The translations under genes were made by a program, and so were the position numbers. Shown one piece after another: positions 28,201-43,200 of a stretch of DNA of 64,000 nucleotides. Under the pieces are notes generated by a model. It made no database searches, was not told the DNA's origin, and saw only the letters and a list, made by a program, of their open reading frames with translations. The DNA lies in contig NW_024881322.1 of the NCBI RefSeq assembly GCF_018691265.1, positions 8,359,989 to 8,423,988 of the forward strand, written 5' to 3'. Numbering within the stretch: position 1 is the stretch's first letter; the number at the start of each line of letters is the position of its first letter. The stretch comes from Tyto alba. Its lineage: Eukaryota > Chordata > Aves > Strigiformes > Tytonidae.

Positions 28201-31200
28201 CACCTTCGCCCAACCCTTCCCTTCTTCCCGGGCTCAGCTCTGCTCCTGATATCTCTACCTCCTCCCCCCAGGGGCACAGGGGCAGGGAATGGGGGCTGCA
28301 GGCAGTGCTGCGGCTTCTTCCGTCTTCGGTGGGGGGAGCTTCTGGAACTTCTCCCCCTGCTCCATCGTGGTCCCCCTCTCACAGGAGACAGTCCTCCACA
28401 AACTTTCTCCGACGTGAGTCCTTCCCACGGGCTGCAGCGTTCCCCACACTGCTCTGTTGTGGGGCATCAACTTTCTCCAACCGGAGTCCCTCCCACGGGC
28501 TGCAGCCCTTCCTGAGCTGCTCCCGCGTGGGACACCCCTGCATGCTGCAATCCTCCCAGTGCTGGACTACAACAGTGGGGATGCCTTTTCCCACAAGACT
28601 CAGGCCTTCTTTGGGTACAGTCACCTTGGTCATCCAGGCAAAAAACACAGGCCATAAATCAATGTCTGCTCCACTGTAGATCTCCATGGGTGGCAGGGGG
28701 GGCTGCCCTGCCATCTCACCACAGGATACAGGGGGGTCTCTGCTCCGGCACACCTCCCCCCTCCTTTCTTCCTCCGTTCCTCCACTGACCTTGGTGTTCA
28801 CACAGCTGCAGCAACTTCTCCTCACAAGTCCCACTGCTCCTCACCATGTCCCTTCTTAAAAACACTATCTCAGAGGTGCAGCTGATTGGCTCAGTTTCCA
28901 AACAGAGGTGGAGCTGATTTGGATCTGCAGGAACTTCGAGAAGCTTCTCATGGGGGGCCACTCCTATAGCCCCCCTCCTCCCCCCCCCGCTACCAGAAAA
29001 CCCCACCACTCACTCAAGCCCAGGACAGTCTCCAGGAGGACCCCAGGACTTTCTCTGCAGAGATGTTTTCCAGCTGGTTGGCCCCCAGTGTGTACTGATG
29101 CTTGGGATTATTCTGTCCTGGGGCAGGACCTTGTATTTCACTTGGAACTTCATGACATTCCTTACGGATTACTTCTCTAGCCTGTTTAGGTCCCTCACAC
29201 CTCACAGCACAACTTCTGAGCCTGGCAATTTATAACCAGTCTTCAGTCTACCTCATTGTCCATTATGTAGCCTGGACTTCATTGGCTTATGTATGGGGAT
29301 GCTATGGGAGGCAGCATCTAATGTAAGGATAAATGGCACCCACTGATCTCTTGTCATCCACAAAGCCAGTTACCTCTTTGTGGAAGGCAGTTATGTTCGT
29401 TAAGCGTGATATTAGCTTTGTAGATTCATGCTGATTACTCCTGATTAACTCCTTATCCTTCATGTGTCTGGAAATGGTTTCCACGAGCATTTGTTGCTCC
29501 ATCACATTTCCAGGGTCTGAGGTGAGGCTGACTTGCCTGTTACCTGGATCTTCCTGCTTGCCCTTGAAAATAGTGACATTTGCTTTCTTCCAGTCTTTAG
29601 GGACCTCTTTTGACTGCTGTGACCTTTCAAAGATAATTTAGTGGCATTGCAATGATACCAATCTCAGCACTTGTGAATACCTCACATCAAGCTCTATGAA
29701 CTTAAGTTTACTTTGTTTAAATACTCCCTAACTGGACCCCTTTCCACTGAGGATAAGTCTTCCTTTGTTCAGACTTCCCCTTTGGTCTCAGGGGCCTGGG
29801 ATTCCTCAAGGCCAGCCTTACTAGTAAAGATGGATGCAAAGAAAGCATTGAGCTCCTTGACTTTTCTGTTCCCTTTGTCACTATGGCACCTGCTCCATTG
29901 AACAGTTGTCCAACATTTTTCCCAGTCTTCATCTGAATGTCTGTGTATTTGTGGAGTCCTTTTTTGTTGTCCTCCACATCCCTTGCCAGATTCAACTCAG
30001 CTGGGCTATTGCTTACCTGACCATGTCCCTGAATGATTATACAGTATCTCTGTGTTCCTCTGAGGTCACCTGCCCCTGCTTTCAACTCTTTTTATTTTTA
30101 TGTCTGTGTAATCAGAAGCTCCTTGTTTATCCACATAAGTGTCTTACTGCCTGCCTTTGCTTGACAACCTGCTTGTTGGGATATAATGTTCTTGAACTTG
30201 AGGGTGATCCTTGAATACTCAGCCAGCTCTCTTGGACCGCTTTTCTCTCCAGGGCCATTAGATATTCATAGGCATATTGCTGAAGAGGCTAAAGTCTGCT
30301 CTCCTGAAGTCTAGGGCTGTGCTCCTGTTTTATGCCCTGGTCATTCCTCTTATGCTCCTGAATTTATCCTGATCATCCTCCTGACCATTTCATAGTCATT
30401 GTAGCCAGTGCAGCCACTCACAGCCTAAGTGTGCTTCAAGTGATACTCTTTGAACTTGTATAGTTGCTACAGTTCTTTTATGAATACATTGGTTTTTTAT
30501 TTACACTAATAATAGTAGATAGTGTCAACTGTTAGTGATGACAAGCAGGATATTCAGAATTATAGGAACCTTAATATTAAATAACTTTCATATTCACATA
30601 TGCATCTTGCTTTATTTTTAAGTTGAAACATATAAGGTACTTATTTATAGATCACTCTCACTATTTTCTGAATCATACATTAATAAGTTGTCGCAGTGTT
30701 CTTGGCTAGTACTTCAGAGACTCAGTATAAGCAGCAAACCAAATGTTCATTCTGGCTATGATCAGTAGTTGCTGTAGCTTCTTGAATACCACATATTTCA
30801 GGTATAGAATGTCAACTACAAGTTATGAATAAATCAAACAATTCTGCAATCTTTCCTATAGAATATTTAAGAGGGTAAATGATTCTTAAAGACTTAATAA
30901 AGCTGCTTTATACAAATAATTTCAGAGGAAGCATACTAATTATGCACATCTAAGAGGTGTGTGTATATATGTGTATCTAATGTGTTTGTGTATTGTAGAC
31001 TATGTTTCTAATTTTATAAACAATAAATTCTAAGAGTGAACAGGAAGCCCTAGATCCTGCTTTATAATTTAAAATGTGTGTGTAGAAAATCCTAGGAAAA
31101 TCGTAGCTCTAGAACAATTGGCCTATTTAGAGAATGATTTTGGAAATCAATGTCAAATCCATAATTCTCTCAAATGATTGCATTTAGTCACAGGAAACAT

Positions 31201-34200
31201 TTCTTCATTGACTTTTCCCGTTAACAAAGGTAAAGATTTTACGTTTTCTAGAAGGATATATGGCTTTAATCTGCGTATAGAAGAGGAAACATTTAAAATG
31301 TTTAAAGTTTTCAGTGTAGGGGTACAGACTTCAGAATGTTATAAACTTCTGAGTCTTAAATCATTAAATTGAAGTTGGTAGTGACAAGCGGTCACTGGTT
31401 TAATGATCTGTCTAAAGATGATATATTTAAATTTTCTCACTTGCAGTAGTAGAAGGGAACCAAAGATATATAGCTTTGACTTCAGTATCAGGCAAAATCT
31501 CACTATGACTACTTTTGAGCAGTACTTTAATCATTTCCATGTTGAATTGCTTTTATAGAACATATTACTTTATTAGTACAGATTGTGACATTTTTCAGTT
31601 TAGGAAGATGAGTTTTCATTGTTTCTCAGCTAAGTTTCTTTTTTGAACCACCAAGGATTCTTGATTAATGTAGTACTTCTCTCATATTTAATATGGAATA
31701 AGGGATTTTTCTAATGTTGAATAAAAATATTTTCTATATTTTGATTTATTAATTTGTAATTGGAAATGCTTTTACTTTCTTGCGAAAGCAAAATGTGTTT
31801 GATGTTGTCAGTTAACGTTATCCCTCCAAATGTATTCATTTTAGGAGTTTTCAAATAGACAAAACCAGCAAAACTTCACTAAATAAGAATGACCTTTAAG
31901 GCTTTCAGAAAATGTCTATATAGAACAAAAGGGAAGAAACAAGCGTTGTGATTACATGGTTGAAATGCCATCAGTGTTCATGAAATTATACTGCTGAAAT
32001 GGTTTTGCAGTTCTATATATAATCATTGGTGTGAAGCATTGAAATATTTTAACTTTTTCATTAGAGGCTGAAATGTTCAACTTTGCCTCTACCAGATAAA
32101 CAACAACAATTACGCTTTCAAAGGTCCTTCCTATCAAATGGTTGATATTTGCAACAGGTATAGAGCATGTAGTGAATTATATGTGGAATCTGGAAAGAGG
32201 GATGGGAGAACTTGATTTTTAGAAAACAGGAAAATCTGGAAATGGGATGAGCGAGGGTAATTAGACAGGACCCAGATGCTTTACCTTCCTTTCGTTTTTT
32301 TCTGTTCTTACCCCAAGCTAAATTTTTATTGTATGTTCCAGTAACAAGGACAAGTAACATGATGTACTGCTGACCTATTACACTACTATTTATTTTTAAG
32401 TAGTTAAAGTTTCTGTGAAGAATCACAGTGGAGGTGAACAATGTTTAGCATTGTGCTTTACATCGGTTGCTTTTTCAGATATTGAATATCTCTTTGACCA
32501 TTCAACCTTGTAGGAATTAAGTTTTAGTCTATTTTTGTTTTCTTCACCTTTGTATGTTAGAAAATAGTTTGTAAAGGATTGAGGATGGAGCTTAGTGAAC
32601 AGTTTGTTTGGGTCTTCCATGCATATAGAATAATTCCTGAGACACAACGGATTATTTTAATGGAGGTGGATAGACATTTTGAATCACAAGTATTTCATGT
32701 TGAGTTTACAAGATAGAGGCTTATCTCTCAATTCAAGAGAGATACTTCTATCAACTTCAGAAGGTATTAATCTTACTGGCATAGCTTTTTTTGAATGCAT
32801 GAAAAATATTGTTTGTTTGAATTGTTACCCTTGCATATGAAGTGTGAACTGCATAATCAGCTTCTGATCTCAGAAGTCTTCCAAATGAGACTTTGAATTT
32901 AGATTGGTGTACTTGAGGCATGAAGAGTCATGTCTTAAGTCATGTCTTGAGGCTGCTGAATAATGGACGAGGCTTGAAGTAATTTAAGCTGAATTTGGTT
33001 ATTTGATTTTTTTTTTTTTTTCAGTCTTGTTGGTAATGTAGAGTGGGCCTCTTTTGCTCGTTCTTTCCTCGAAGACAGAAAATGTGAATGAAAAGTGTGG
33101 AAAACATTGCCATTATATTATCTTCACAAAGATATATATTTGTAGGACTTCATGTTGCTTAAGTAAACTTGAAAGAGTAGAATACATTATTTTTAAACCA
33201 CAGTTGTTACGACTACTTGTAAGGTATAGAGGCATTGAAGAACCAGAATAATTTGGAGTTTTGGTAGTATTGAAACATTACTTTAAACTGAAATTCTAAT
33301 AGTTATATCTTTAGGAATTTTGATTTGAAATAAAATATCTAACACTTTTTTTTTTTCTCTTAATATATTCTGAATGTTATTCCCCCCAAAGTCTAGTTTG
33401 TTTATTTTAGTAAGTATGCTTTTATTGAGGTTGGAGTATTTAGTGTTCTTCCTCATAGTAAATACTCATGTAAATTAAAACCAATCTTATTTTTGTTAGG
33501 ATTATGTATGAGTACAATTTTATTTTACTAACAATTTCAGGATTAAAACTATATAAATAACATTGCTTTGTTTTCTTTGTATTTCTTTCTTTTGCTTTCC
33601 TTAGGTAGAGATCTGATATGCATACAGTCCATGGATGGGATGCTCATGTTGTTTGAACAGGAAAGCTATGCTTTTGGCCGTTTTTTACCTGGTTTTCTTC
33701 TGCCTGGTCCCTTGACTTACAGCTCTCGGACAGATTCTTTCATTACAGTGTCTTCTTGTCGACAGGTTGAGAGTTACAAGTATGTGTTCATGTTCAGTAA
33801 TTATAGCCTATTTTGGTGCTATCACTTAGTATGTAAACAAATTGAAAGAAATTATGTCTAATTTTTGTTGCCTGTACTAATATTGTATCCCAAAGCAGGT
33901 GATAGGTAGTAACAGGAAAGAAGGAAAATAAAATGATGTATGTTGCTGAGTGATTACTCTCTCTCTACAGTCATAGAAGAAAGAATACCATGTGTCCTGA
34001 GGACTTTATAGTCCTATTTTATTTGTATAAATGTGTTAAGTTTACTATATTATCCAGGCACATTGTCTTGTTCTGCAAGTGCCATGTTTTTTCCTGCTTC
34101 AGTTCGGTCTAATCTGTGCTTTCAGTGTTGTTTGCACTATACTGCTAACAGCAAGATGTTAATTCCAGTTGTTTCAATGGGATTTTTATTTTGATGCAAA

Positions 34201-37200
34201 TAGGTGTTAATCTGATTAATCTGTTCAGTTTTCAGAAGAGATTTGACACAGGACTTTGGCTTTTGTGACTGTAGGATCCTCTCAGAGGAATGAGGGCTGG
34301 TGGGGATAGATGGAATCCACCTGACAGAGTGGGAGAGGAGGCTTGTTAACATCCTTGACTGCTAGACTGAGGGATAGGTGCTAAATCCTGCTTGTAAGTG
34401 ATGTTATAGGGTATGAAGGTCAAGTCCACAAAGGGGGGTGCTTTCATAATAAAATAGAAAAAATGGAATGAGTGGTGATCCATATTAAGTGCATATTTGC
34501 AAACACCTACAGCCTTGTCAATAAACAGGATGAATTAGAAGTTGTATATGCAGTTAGAGATGTGACAGGGTAGCTCACATGACTGTGGTGCTGTAGTCGA
34601 TGACTCCAGGCTCTTCAGAAAGAAAAGACAGACAAGGCGGGATTTGTGTTCACCATGGAGGAGCAGCTTGAATACATGAGGCTCTTGTATAGAACCACCA
34701 TGCTGAGAGTTTTTCAAACATCCATCTGTTTAGAATCAGCTGGAGGGTTGAGGAAGGGGGTGTTGTGATGGGTGTCTGCTGTGAAACCTTTTGTAAGGAT
34801 GAAGTTTCCTAATTGCAGGCCCTTGTTCTCATGGAGTACTAATGTCTGCTGGAAGGGCAACATAATGGACTTCAGCAATGCGGAAGGTTTCAGAGGTGCA
34901 TTAGGGAAACCTTTTTTGATGCAGGTGCTAGACAGCCTGGCTAGGAAAGATGCTTTGCTGAATCTACAACTCGGAAGAAAGAAATGTCTGGAGAAGTAGT
35001 AGTCAACATCTGCTTTTGAGTGTTGCAGACATTGGCTGCAGTGACTGTGAGATGATACAGATTAACATCCTGAGAGAAGTGAGGAAGATAAGCAGTGGGC
35101 TAAAGACTGTAGATTTCAAGAGAAGAGACTTGGCCTTGTTTGAGGATCTGGGAGGCAATTTCCTGTGAGAGGCTACCCTGAAGGGCAAAAGGGCTCAGGA
35201 GAACTCTAGGGAGGAATATAAACATCATGTGGCATGCAGGGGATGGGACTGGGAAGATACATGCTTGGTTAAAGCTGCTACTGGTAGATGGTCTGAAGAA
35301 CAAGGATTTCCACAGATATCTCAGATGTAAAAAGGTAGATCCAAGAAATTGACCCACTACTGAACAGATTTGACAACTTTAGCAAAGGTGTGAAAAGACC
35401 AAGGAACTTAATGCTTGCTTTGCCTCATCCTTTCTCCATTAAAAGTGACAAGGTCTGCTCTTAGGCTTTTTGAATCATTGTGCCACCAGTAAATTGGGAT
35501 GGGGTGGTGTTTCAGGCAGAGCTACTACCCATGATAAAAAAAAAGAACCGAAAAATGGATGAAAAAGTGGCAGAGCTGTTAGGTTTACAGAGTAGTAGTT
35601 GTCTACAGTTCCAATTAGCAGCCAAAGATGAGTGATGTTCCTCAGGAGCTGATACTGGAGTCAGTATTTCTTTAACATCTTCATCCTGGACAGTAGGACA
35701 GAATGCATGTTCTGAAATTCAGGGATGATGCCAAATTGTAGAAAGTGGTTAATATAAACAGAGTAGAGCTACCATTCAGATGAATCTCATCAAGCTGAAG
35801 GAGTAGGCTGAGAAGTACCTTAAGGATTTTTTCAGAGGTAGTCATATTAAAGAAAATAAGAATGCCACTTTTAATAGATTATGCCTTGGGAATCTAATCT
35901 GGGAAATGTTAGTCTAACACAATGCTTTGTCATACTACCTTGCTCTACCACCTGAATTTATCAAGCAATACTCTTTTTATTGTGTTGCTTAAGCTTGATC
36001 AGATGGTGATTCTGGATATTGCACGAGCAGATTATAGACATCATGCATTTTTTTCTTAACACGGGAAAAGATATATGTGTTGCAAATAAAAGTAATGTAG
36101 TAGAAAAGTCATATTTTTCCTAAGAAATCAATTAGAATAGAATTTTTTAATATTATTAAGGAAAAAAGAGATGTTTTTTCTTGAAAATTAATATCTCGTG
36201 TTTTCATTATGTTTAGATTATTGACTTTTATAACAAATGTGGCTAAAATTTTTCCTCAGTCTGTCACTGGTTCACAAGTGTGCTGTCTTTATTGCAGAGA
36301 GGTGTAATTTTAAAGGAATTCTTCACTTGGTCTTTAGTGCCAAGTGTTAAGACACTGTGGTACAAATCTCTATTGTGTGTCTGAACTGTTAGGACATTAG
36401 AAAGATTACTTAACTCTATTCTAAAGTGAAGGAAATAGACATGGTAAGTAGAGGTTATTTTTATGGTATTAAACATGTTTTTTTCTATTATAGTAAATGA
36501 AAAATAGAGCAGTTCTATCTAGTGGGTTTTTTTTTATCAGAACAAGCTGCTAAATTTCAAATTATCCATCTTGCTATAGATCATACTGACCAATATCTTC
36601 ATTTGAAAGCAGCATTTGAAGACACTTAAAAACATGATAATGGTACTAAAAGCAGCTTATTCAGTATGTTTAACTAAGTCATGGCATTCACTGTGAGCAA
36701 GTAAATTTCTTACTCCAAGTGCATAGTTTACTTCTGTAAGTAAAATAATTTTAGAAACTAAAATCCTTCAGTAGCAAGCATCACAACACATGTATCTGAA
36801 ATGTGAGGGCTGCTGGTGTCATCATTTGAAATCTCTAACTTTGACAATATACAAAAATATGTACTTTTATTTGTTAGACTTGAATTGAAGCATTCAGAAT
36901 TGTGTTGGTTTGAGCTTAGGAGTTGATGGTACTCTATGACTTCTGGAATGGTATCCTTTGGATAAGTTTTTTTGTTGATTTTCTTTGTTGCTTATTTGAC
37001 TATTGCAGGAAACTTCAGTATTTTACAGATTACTTAATGTGCATACATGAGAAACAGGCTGGTTCAGTGAGTTAGAACACCAGCACAAATTCAGGAGGTA
37101 AATAGTTACAGAAGAGTCAATGAGGGCATGTTTGAACATTGAGGATTGCGTAGGTGTAAATGAGGACAGATATGCAGAGATTTTATGTCAGATAACAGCT

Positions 37201-40200
37201 TTTGTCCTAACGTCTTCATTGCCAATTTTACTTAGTATGGTTGGTTGGCAGTTGCAAAATAATAAAAAAAAAAAACCAGACCCACAAACCTCCCATCTTT
37301 TGCTAGATGTGCCACCTACTGGAGCCACTTTACTGTTATCTCATGAATTGGAACCACTTACTTAGTGGATGTACTTGAGAGTGTAACTATTAAATACAGC
37401 AGATTGTATTTCAGGGTAGTTTAGGAGGTTTTTTTAAAGCTTAATAGGAACAAAAAAGTTTATTTTTTGTTAGAATCCTAATTTCACAATTTGAATATAT
37501 CTTGGTTTTTTGCTTCTGTCTCTGTGGTCTAGATTTCTATCCTCTGATATATTTAGCTGTTGAATTTATTTTAACACTAGGTAAAATCTGAATAGAAATG
37601 TTTGTTTTAATTTCTGCCTTTACACTTAGAAGTTACCCTGCAGTGATATTTATCTTAACATCTTTGCTGATGATAGATGTGTTACACTAGGCTTTCTAGC
37701 ACTCCTTTCAGACTGTGCATGTATACTCATAATATAATTATAAATTATTTTTTACTTAATGTAAGGGTATTCAATACAAAGATATTTTTTTTTTTTTTTA
37801 CTTTTGTAAACTTCCTATAACAGATACCAAGTACTGGCATTTGCGACAGATGCTGATGAAAGACAAGAAGCAGAACAGCAAAAACTTGGTTCTGGAAAAA
37901 GACTTGCGGTAAAACCTGTTTATTTTACATAACCCGTATGGTACACTTCATACATGTTAAAAAGACCAATACGATGTAACGAATGGAAACATTGTCTGCT
38001 GACAAAGGATCTGATCCAAGTGCCATTAAAGGCAATGGAAAGACTCCAGTAGATTTCTATTAAGATTTCTTTGGGCCTCAGTTGTTTAAGGTTGGGCCTT
38101 AAATCTCACAATTGTTCTAAGGAGGGAAAAAAAAAAGTGTACTGGAAATAACTATCTCTAAGGCAGACTTTTAATACAGTTTAGGCTCTGTATTACAAAG
38201 AGATAAATAGGTACACCTGAAATATTGCTCATGTTTTTAATTTAAGTCTATTTGTGACTTTGTATTGGACTTACAAAATTAACATCATTCTACTTGGGAA
38301 ATCCTTCGTACTTAGAGAAAGCTCAGCAGTGAAAAATGTTCCCATAAATAGTCAGTATCCTGGATTCTGTCAAAAATCTGTGGATTCAGTGGTCTTCAGG
38401 AGGTCCCTGTGACTAAGTTGTTTAATATTTGAGTGGTCTCCTATTAAGTGGAAGAGAATCAAATTCTCTGTGGTCCTGCAGTAGAATTGCTTGTCTGCTA
38501 AATATACAGCATAAAATGCTAGATTCAGCATATTTCAGGTATGACAGTAAAATACTGGGAGAGCATCTTCCTTCCAGTGGGTAATTGTAGAATTTTTTCA
38601 AACTGTAAGTCAGTCAGTATCCTACATCTTGAATTAGGAGAAGACACAGTTTTTAAATAAGAAATTTGGAAGCTTCATCAGATATGCTGCAAACTAAATA
38701 CATTGATTTTTAATCTAAAATATGAAGCATACATGGACACAAATGTATTAAGCCTGGCTTTTTTCCGCTTTTGACTTTTAAGATGGCACTTCCAGCTTCT
38801 TCTATCAGATATGCCAGTATGTTTATTAACACATTCTGTGCTCTTTAAACAAAATGATTGATGCTGTTCACACAGAAAGTTCTGACAGTTGAACTTTGAT
38901 ATTTTTTTACGTCAGAAATTCTGAATTTCTGTTTAACTAGTTTTGCAACAATCAAAAGCAATTTTTGCATGTGTGAATTAGTTGAAATTTCTCAGAGGAG
39001 CTGAGTAATATTATTTAAAGATGTATGAATATAGGCAAGACAGGATTTGTAAATAATTGCTTATTATATCAATGTATGTAGTTGGAAAAGTAGACAAGTG
39101 ATAATATACACAAACATTCCTCAGATTGAAGGGTGTATATTAGTGACTGCAAGCATGAATATTGGCTTACATGCCTGAAACTTTGTCTGTTTTTCCATTT
39201 ATATGCATTGGTGGAATAAGTTACCACCTTTTGCTCTCTAACCTTGCCCTTAATATCTAGGGACATGTACAGAGGCAGATTTAAATGATTCTAATACTCT
39301 GTTCTTGGAGTTAATAGTTTAAGTATGAAGCATTTTCATTTTGGATAAAATGTATATTTTAAAATTTAAATATACTTAAGTGAACTGTATAGTCATCAAT
39401 TCATGACTGTTTCAGAAAGTGGATGCTTTTGCTGCTTTACCAACTGCCTTCAAAATAAGAGGATAACTCTCCTTCAAAAAAGACCTTGATTTTGCTTTTC
39501 TATTGATGTTAATGATGTTCCTGTAACTTGATGAGTTCTGAGCCTTCTCTTAAGTTTTGTCTTTAATATGCAGCTGTCGACTGACCTCTGGAGCATGTTT
39601 TTTCTTTTGAAGGTGGATTGGGTTTTAAACATCGGAGAGCAAGCACTGGATATATGCATTGTCTCCTTTAATCAGGCAGTTTCTTCCATTTTTGTGCTTG
39701 GTGAGAGAAACTTCTTTTGCCTTAAGGATAATGGGCAAATTCGGTTCATGAAAAAGCTTGATTACAGTCCGAGTTGCTTCATTCCTTATTGTTCAGGTTT
39801 GTAAAAGAAAACTCAATGTTACTTTTGCAGCTAAGATTTTTTTTTTTTTCAGTGAATAAATATACTTTTTTGAATAAGCTGTTGTTTTGCAGAAAATCTG
39901 TGGACTTGGAGATCTCTTTTTGGATGAAGCAGGTTTATTTTAAAATGTTACTTAGTGTGACGTGCCATAATTTTTAGAATCTAAATAGATGTTTTCATAT
40001 CACCAAATTGAGGTACTTGTCTAGTGTTTGAGTAAGTTTGCCCAGGCTACCAAAGCAAAAAACATGGAAGAGTGATGAACTAGTGTTTAAGGACCTTCTG
40101 TCATTTACTGGTAGTTTAAAAAAACAAATGAAGTTTATTGTTAGGAGATGAAACTAACTTATGACATTGCGTGAAAGCAACTTGGTTGGATGCATCTACA

Positions 40201-43200
40201 GAACTACAGATTTTTAATACCTATTCTATATTAATGCTTCAAAAAGTACCTGATACATTTTTGACACCATGTCTTATTTTAGACTTAAAATATAATTATA
40301 GACTTTATAAATTTGACCTTAATAATCTTCACATTTTATACTTTATGATTTAAATTATACTATCAGTAAACCCTAGAAATACACACACTTTTAATCAGTA
40401 TTCACAAGTCAATGAATTAATGAAGAGTACAAGTAGCTGTTATTTAACCAATGTGTGTTTTGTCGTATCTATCCTGGCATGCCAACACAGCAATTATGAG
40501 TCTTTGTTCATCATGTTTTACATGGCTGGCTAGAACCTTGGAAAGTTGTGGCATGTGTTGTTTAGTATGCAATTGAAATTGGTATCCATAATTAATCACA
40601 CGTGTCTTTGGTTATTGTCAATGTAACTTTCATAACTTTTGACACTTTAATATATATTAAAATCATTTATAACAAGTAATGGCTTAAAAGGAAAAAAAAA
40701 TAGTGTAAAGATATAAACCTCAAAGAAAAATACTGGCTTTTGAAAATCTTTCATCCTGAAACTGTTTTTATATCTTTAACAGTGAAAGAAGGAACAATAA
40801 ACACTCTAATTGGAAACCATAGTAAAATGTTGAATGTTTATCAAGATGTTACCCTGAAATGGGCCACTCAACTTCCCCACATTCCTGTATCAGTAAAAGT
40901 AGCAAATTTACAGTAAGTAACTTGTTCACTTTTTCCAGATTAATTTCCAGTTGCAAAATTTTCTTCTAGATACTAACAAACAGTTCTGAGGTATGTAACA
41001 AATAAGGTGACTTGTGAAAGGAAAATTCAAAGTGTTTTTTCTTTGTTTTGTAAAATATTCATTTCATTAATGGGCATACTGTTAATTCTAGAAGGATACT
41101 AGAGTTGCTGTATTGCGCTTTATATTTTCTGTTTTTCTTGAGTGAAGGTAGAACCTGTGGTCTCATACCTCCAGTGGAGTAGTTTCTTCTTTAAAAAAAT
41201 GAAATGTGAAGCTTTGCAGTCTGGTAAGATCCTTCCCTGAAACAGGAAAATAGGGAATCTCATGGAAAATCTGTTCTTCATTAAGCATGTAAGAGCATAT
41301 GAATTCCAGAGGTGATTTGTTGGAACAGATTATTAAACTCCAGTGTTATACTGTGGAAATTAAGGTACTGTTTGAATTGCTGAGGATTGCACTGCCACAG
41401 ACCAGAACTTTTTGTAACATACATAAGACAGGTCAGGGAAAAACTGGTTGGGTGGGGGATTGAATGTAGAGAAATTATGACATATTGATATTTTTTCCTG
41501 AGTCTGTCACTGAAATAAGAAAACTACAGAAAAGTAAAAACAGCTAGTGTTTTTATGATCCAGTTTATGCCTGTACTGTGTGCCACCAGAGCTGTGGTGG
41601 ATGCTGGCTGCCCGGTGCCTGTGACCATATGGGATGCGGTAGGAGTCTCCTTGTCAGGGAGATTACTTATGATCCCCAGCAGGATTGTGGCTGCTGTGCC
41701 AGCATACACTGTATTGTTGAATACTTGATCATAAGTTGTGTGTTTTATCTCATAACAGATGAAAATGCAACATTTAATTAACCAGCTTTACTGACTTGTC
41801 CAGAGTAATCTAAGGGATGCTTGTGTTTTGTTTGGTACTAATGGTTACCTAATGATTTTTTATTAATTTGTAATTTAATTTTTTTTTAGACTCTGGAGAG
41901 AGTTGTGCTGGCTTTCATCCAACAGGTCTTTAAAATATAAATAGGTCAATTAAAATATAATGAATACTCTCAGTGGGCCAGTTAGTATAAACCAAAAGTT
42001 AATTATGCATGATATGACAGTATAGCTTTTGAAGTTTTGAAAAAACATTTGTGTCAGAAAAAAATTGAAAAAGGCATTGATTTTTACAACATCAGATTGT
42101 TCTTACGTTAGTATATACAATTATTTGTTTGGATACTTACGTTATTGAATCATCTATTTCAATAATGCCTCTAAGAAGTTGTCACAGATACTGCCTGCTC
42201 CATGTGAACTTTAACACTCAGTAGTTTCATCTTAGTGAGAATTTTGAGAGCCAGACCATTTTGCTAGTTAGATTCAGAATTCTCACAGATCTACTAATGC
42301 CAGGGTTTTGTTTGCAGTTTTGTTATGTAGAGGGTAGAGAGACAGGAGTCTAGTCACACAGACCTCTTTATAAAGGTACTAATAAATGAAGGATCATCTT
42401 TGTGTCTAGACTCAATGGCCTGAAAGGCAGGGAGAAGCCTAGGGCATACGTGTTTCAGACCTATACCTCTGTCTTTCTATTTAAAAATGTGCTGTATGGT
42501 TGTAATTCTTTCTGACATTAAAAATAAAGATGAGCTAAACAGCGAAAAGTGTAGTAAAGCTTATAGAGGTAGTAATTTTTTTTTTTTTTTTTTTTTTAAA
42601 ATAGTTTGAAAGGGAATTCTTTGAGTCAGTGTGATAATGGTTTTCTAATACTCCACTCAAGAGAGGCCTCAGTCTCAGTTGGGACCTCTGGGCACTACTG
42701 TAACATAAATAACACTAGAGTACTTTAATAAGCATAGAGTTGTTAATCCTACACTGCTGAGAGATTGAGCTGCCTTAAATATGACGTATGTCAATTAATT
42801 ACTTTCACATCCTTTCCACTTTTATTGCAATAATACTTATAAACTCAATGGAGCGTTCTGAAAGCAGTTGTCTTTACAGATCATATACGTTCATCTGTAT
42901 TTTCTTGTTGGCACAAAGTATATTACTTCTAATGTGTGGCTCTGGCTTGCTGGATAAGAAAAGCATTATTAGAAGCTATTTTATGTAAATCCCTTGGGAC
43001 AGGGGTAGTGATTGCCTCATAAAGACAGTCATATACTTTATCCTATATTCTTGATTGTCTACTTCTAAGATCAACTGCTCAAGTGCTTTGGAGAATTCCA
43101 GCTAAGTAACTTGTGTTTCTAGTGTGTGTCCCTCCATATTCTTTATTAATTGATTTTTCCTTTCACAATAATGTGAAACGCAGTATTTTCTTATTGCAAT

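Larger units (their letters stand above)
9170..33604 (+). other. BBS9: BBS9 intron 5 (24.4 kb)
   Basis: Largest intron in the window. It holds a sense solo LTR (9270-10275) and the CR1/LTR block at about 27060-30430. The long stretches between, 10276-27059 and 30431-33604, are AT-rich. I find no gene, RNA gene or recognised transposon there, only a 21-bp tandem repeat at 13366-13407 and T-rich low complexity near 19170-19200. Open frames of 60-95 codons in both strands look random. Confidence 0.85.
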
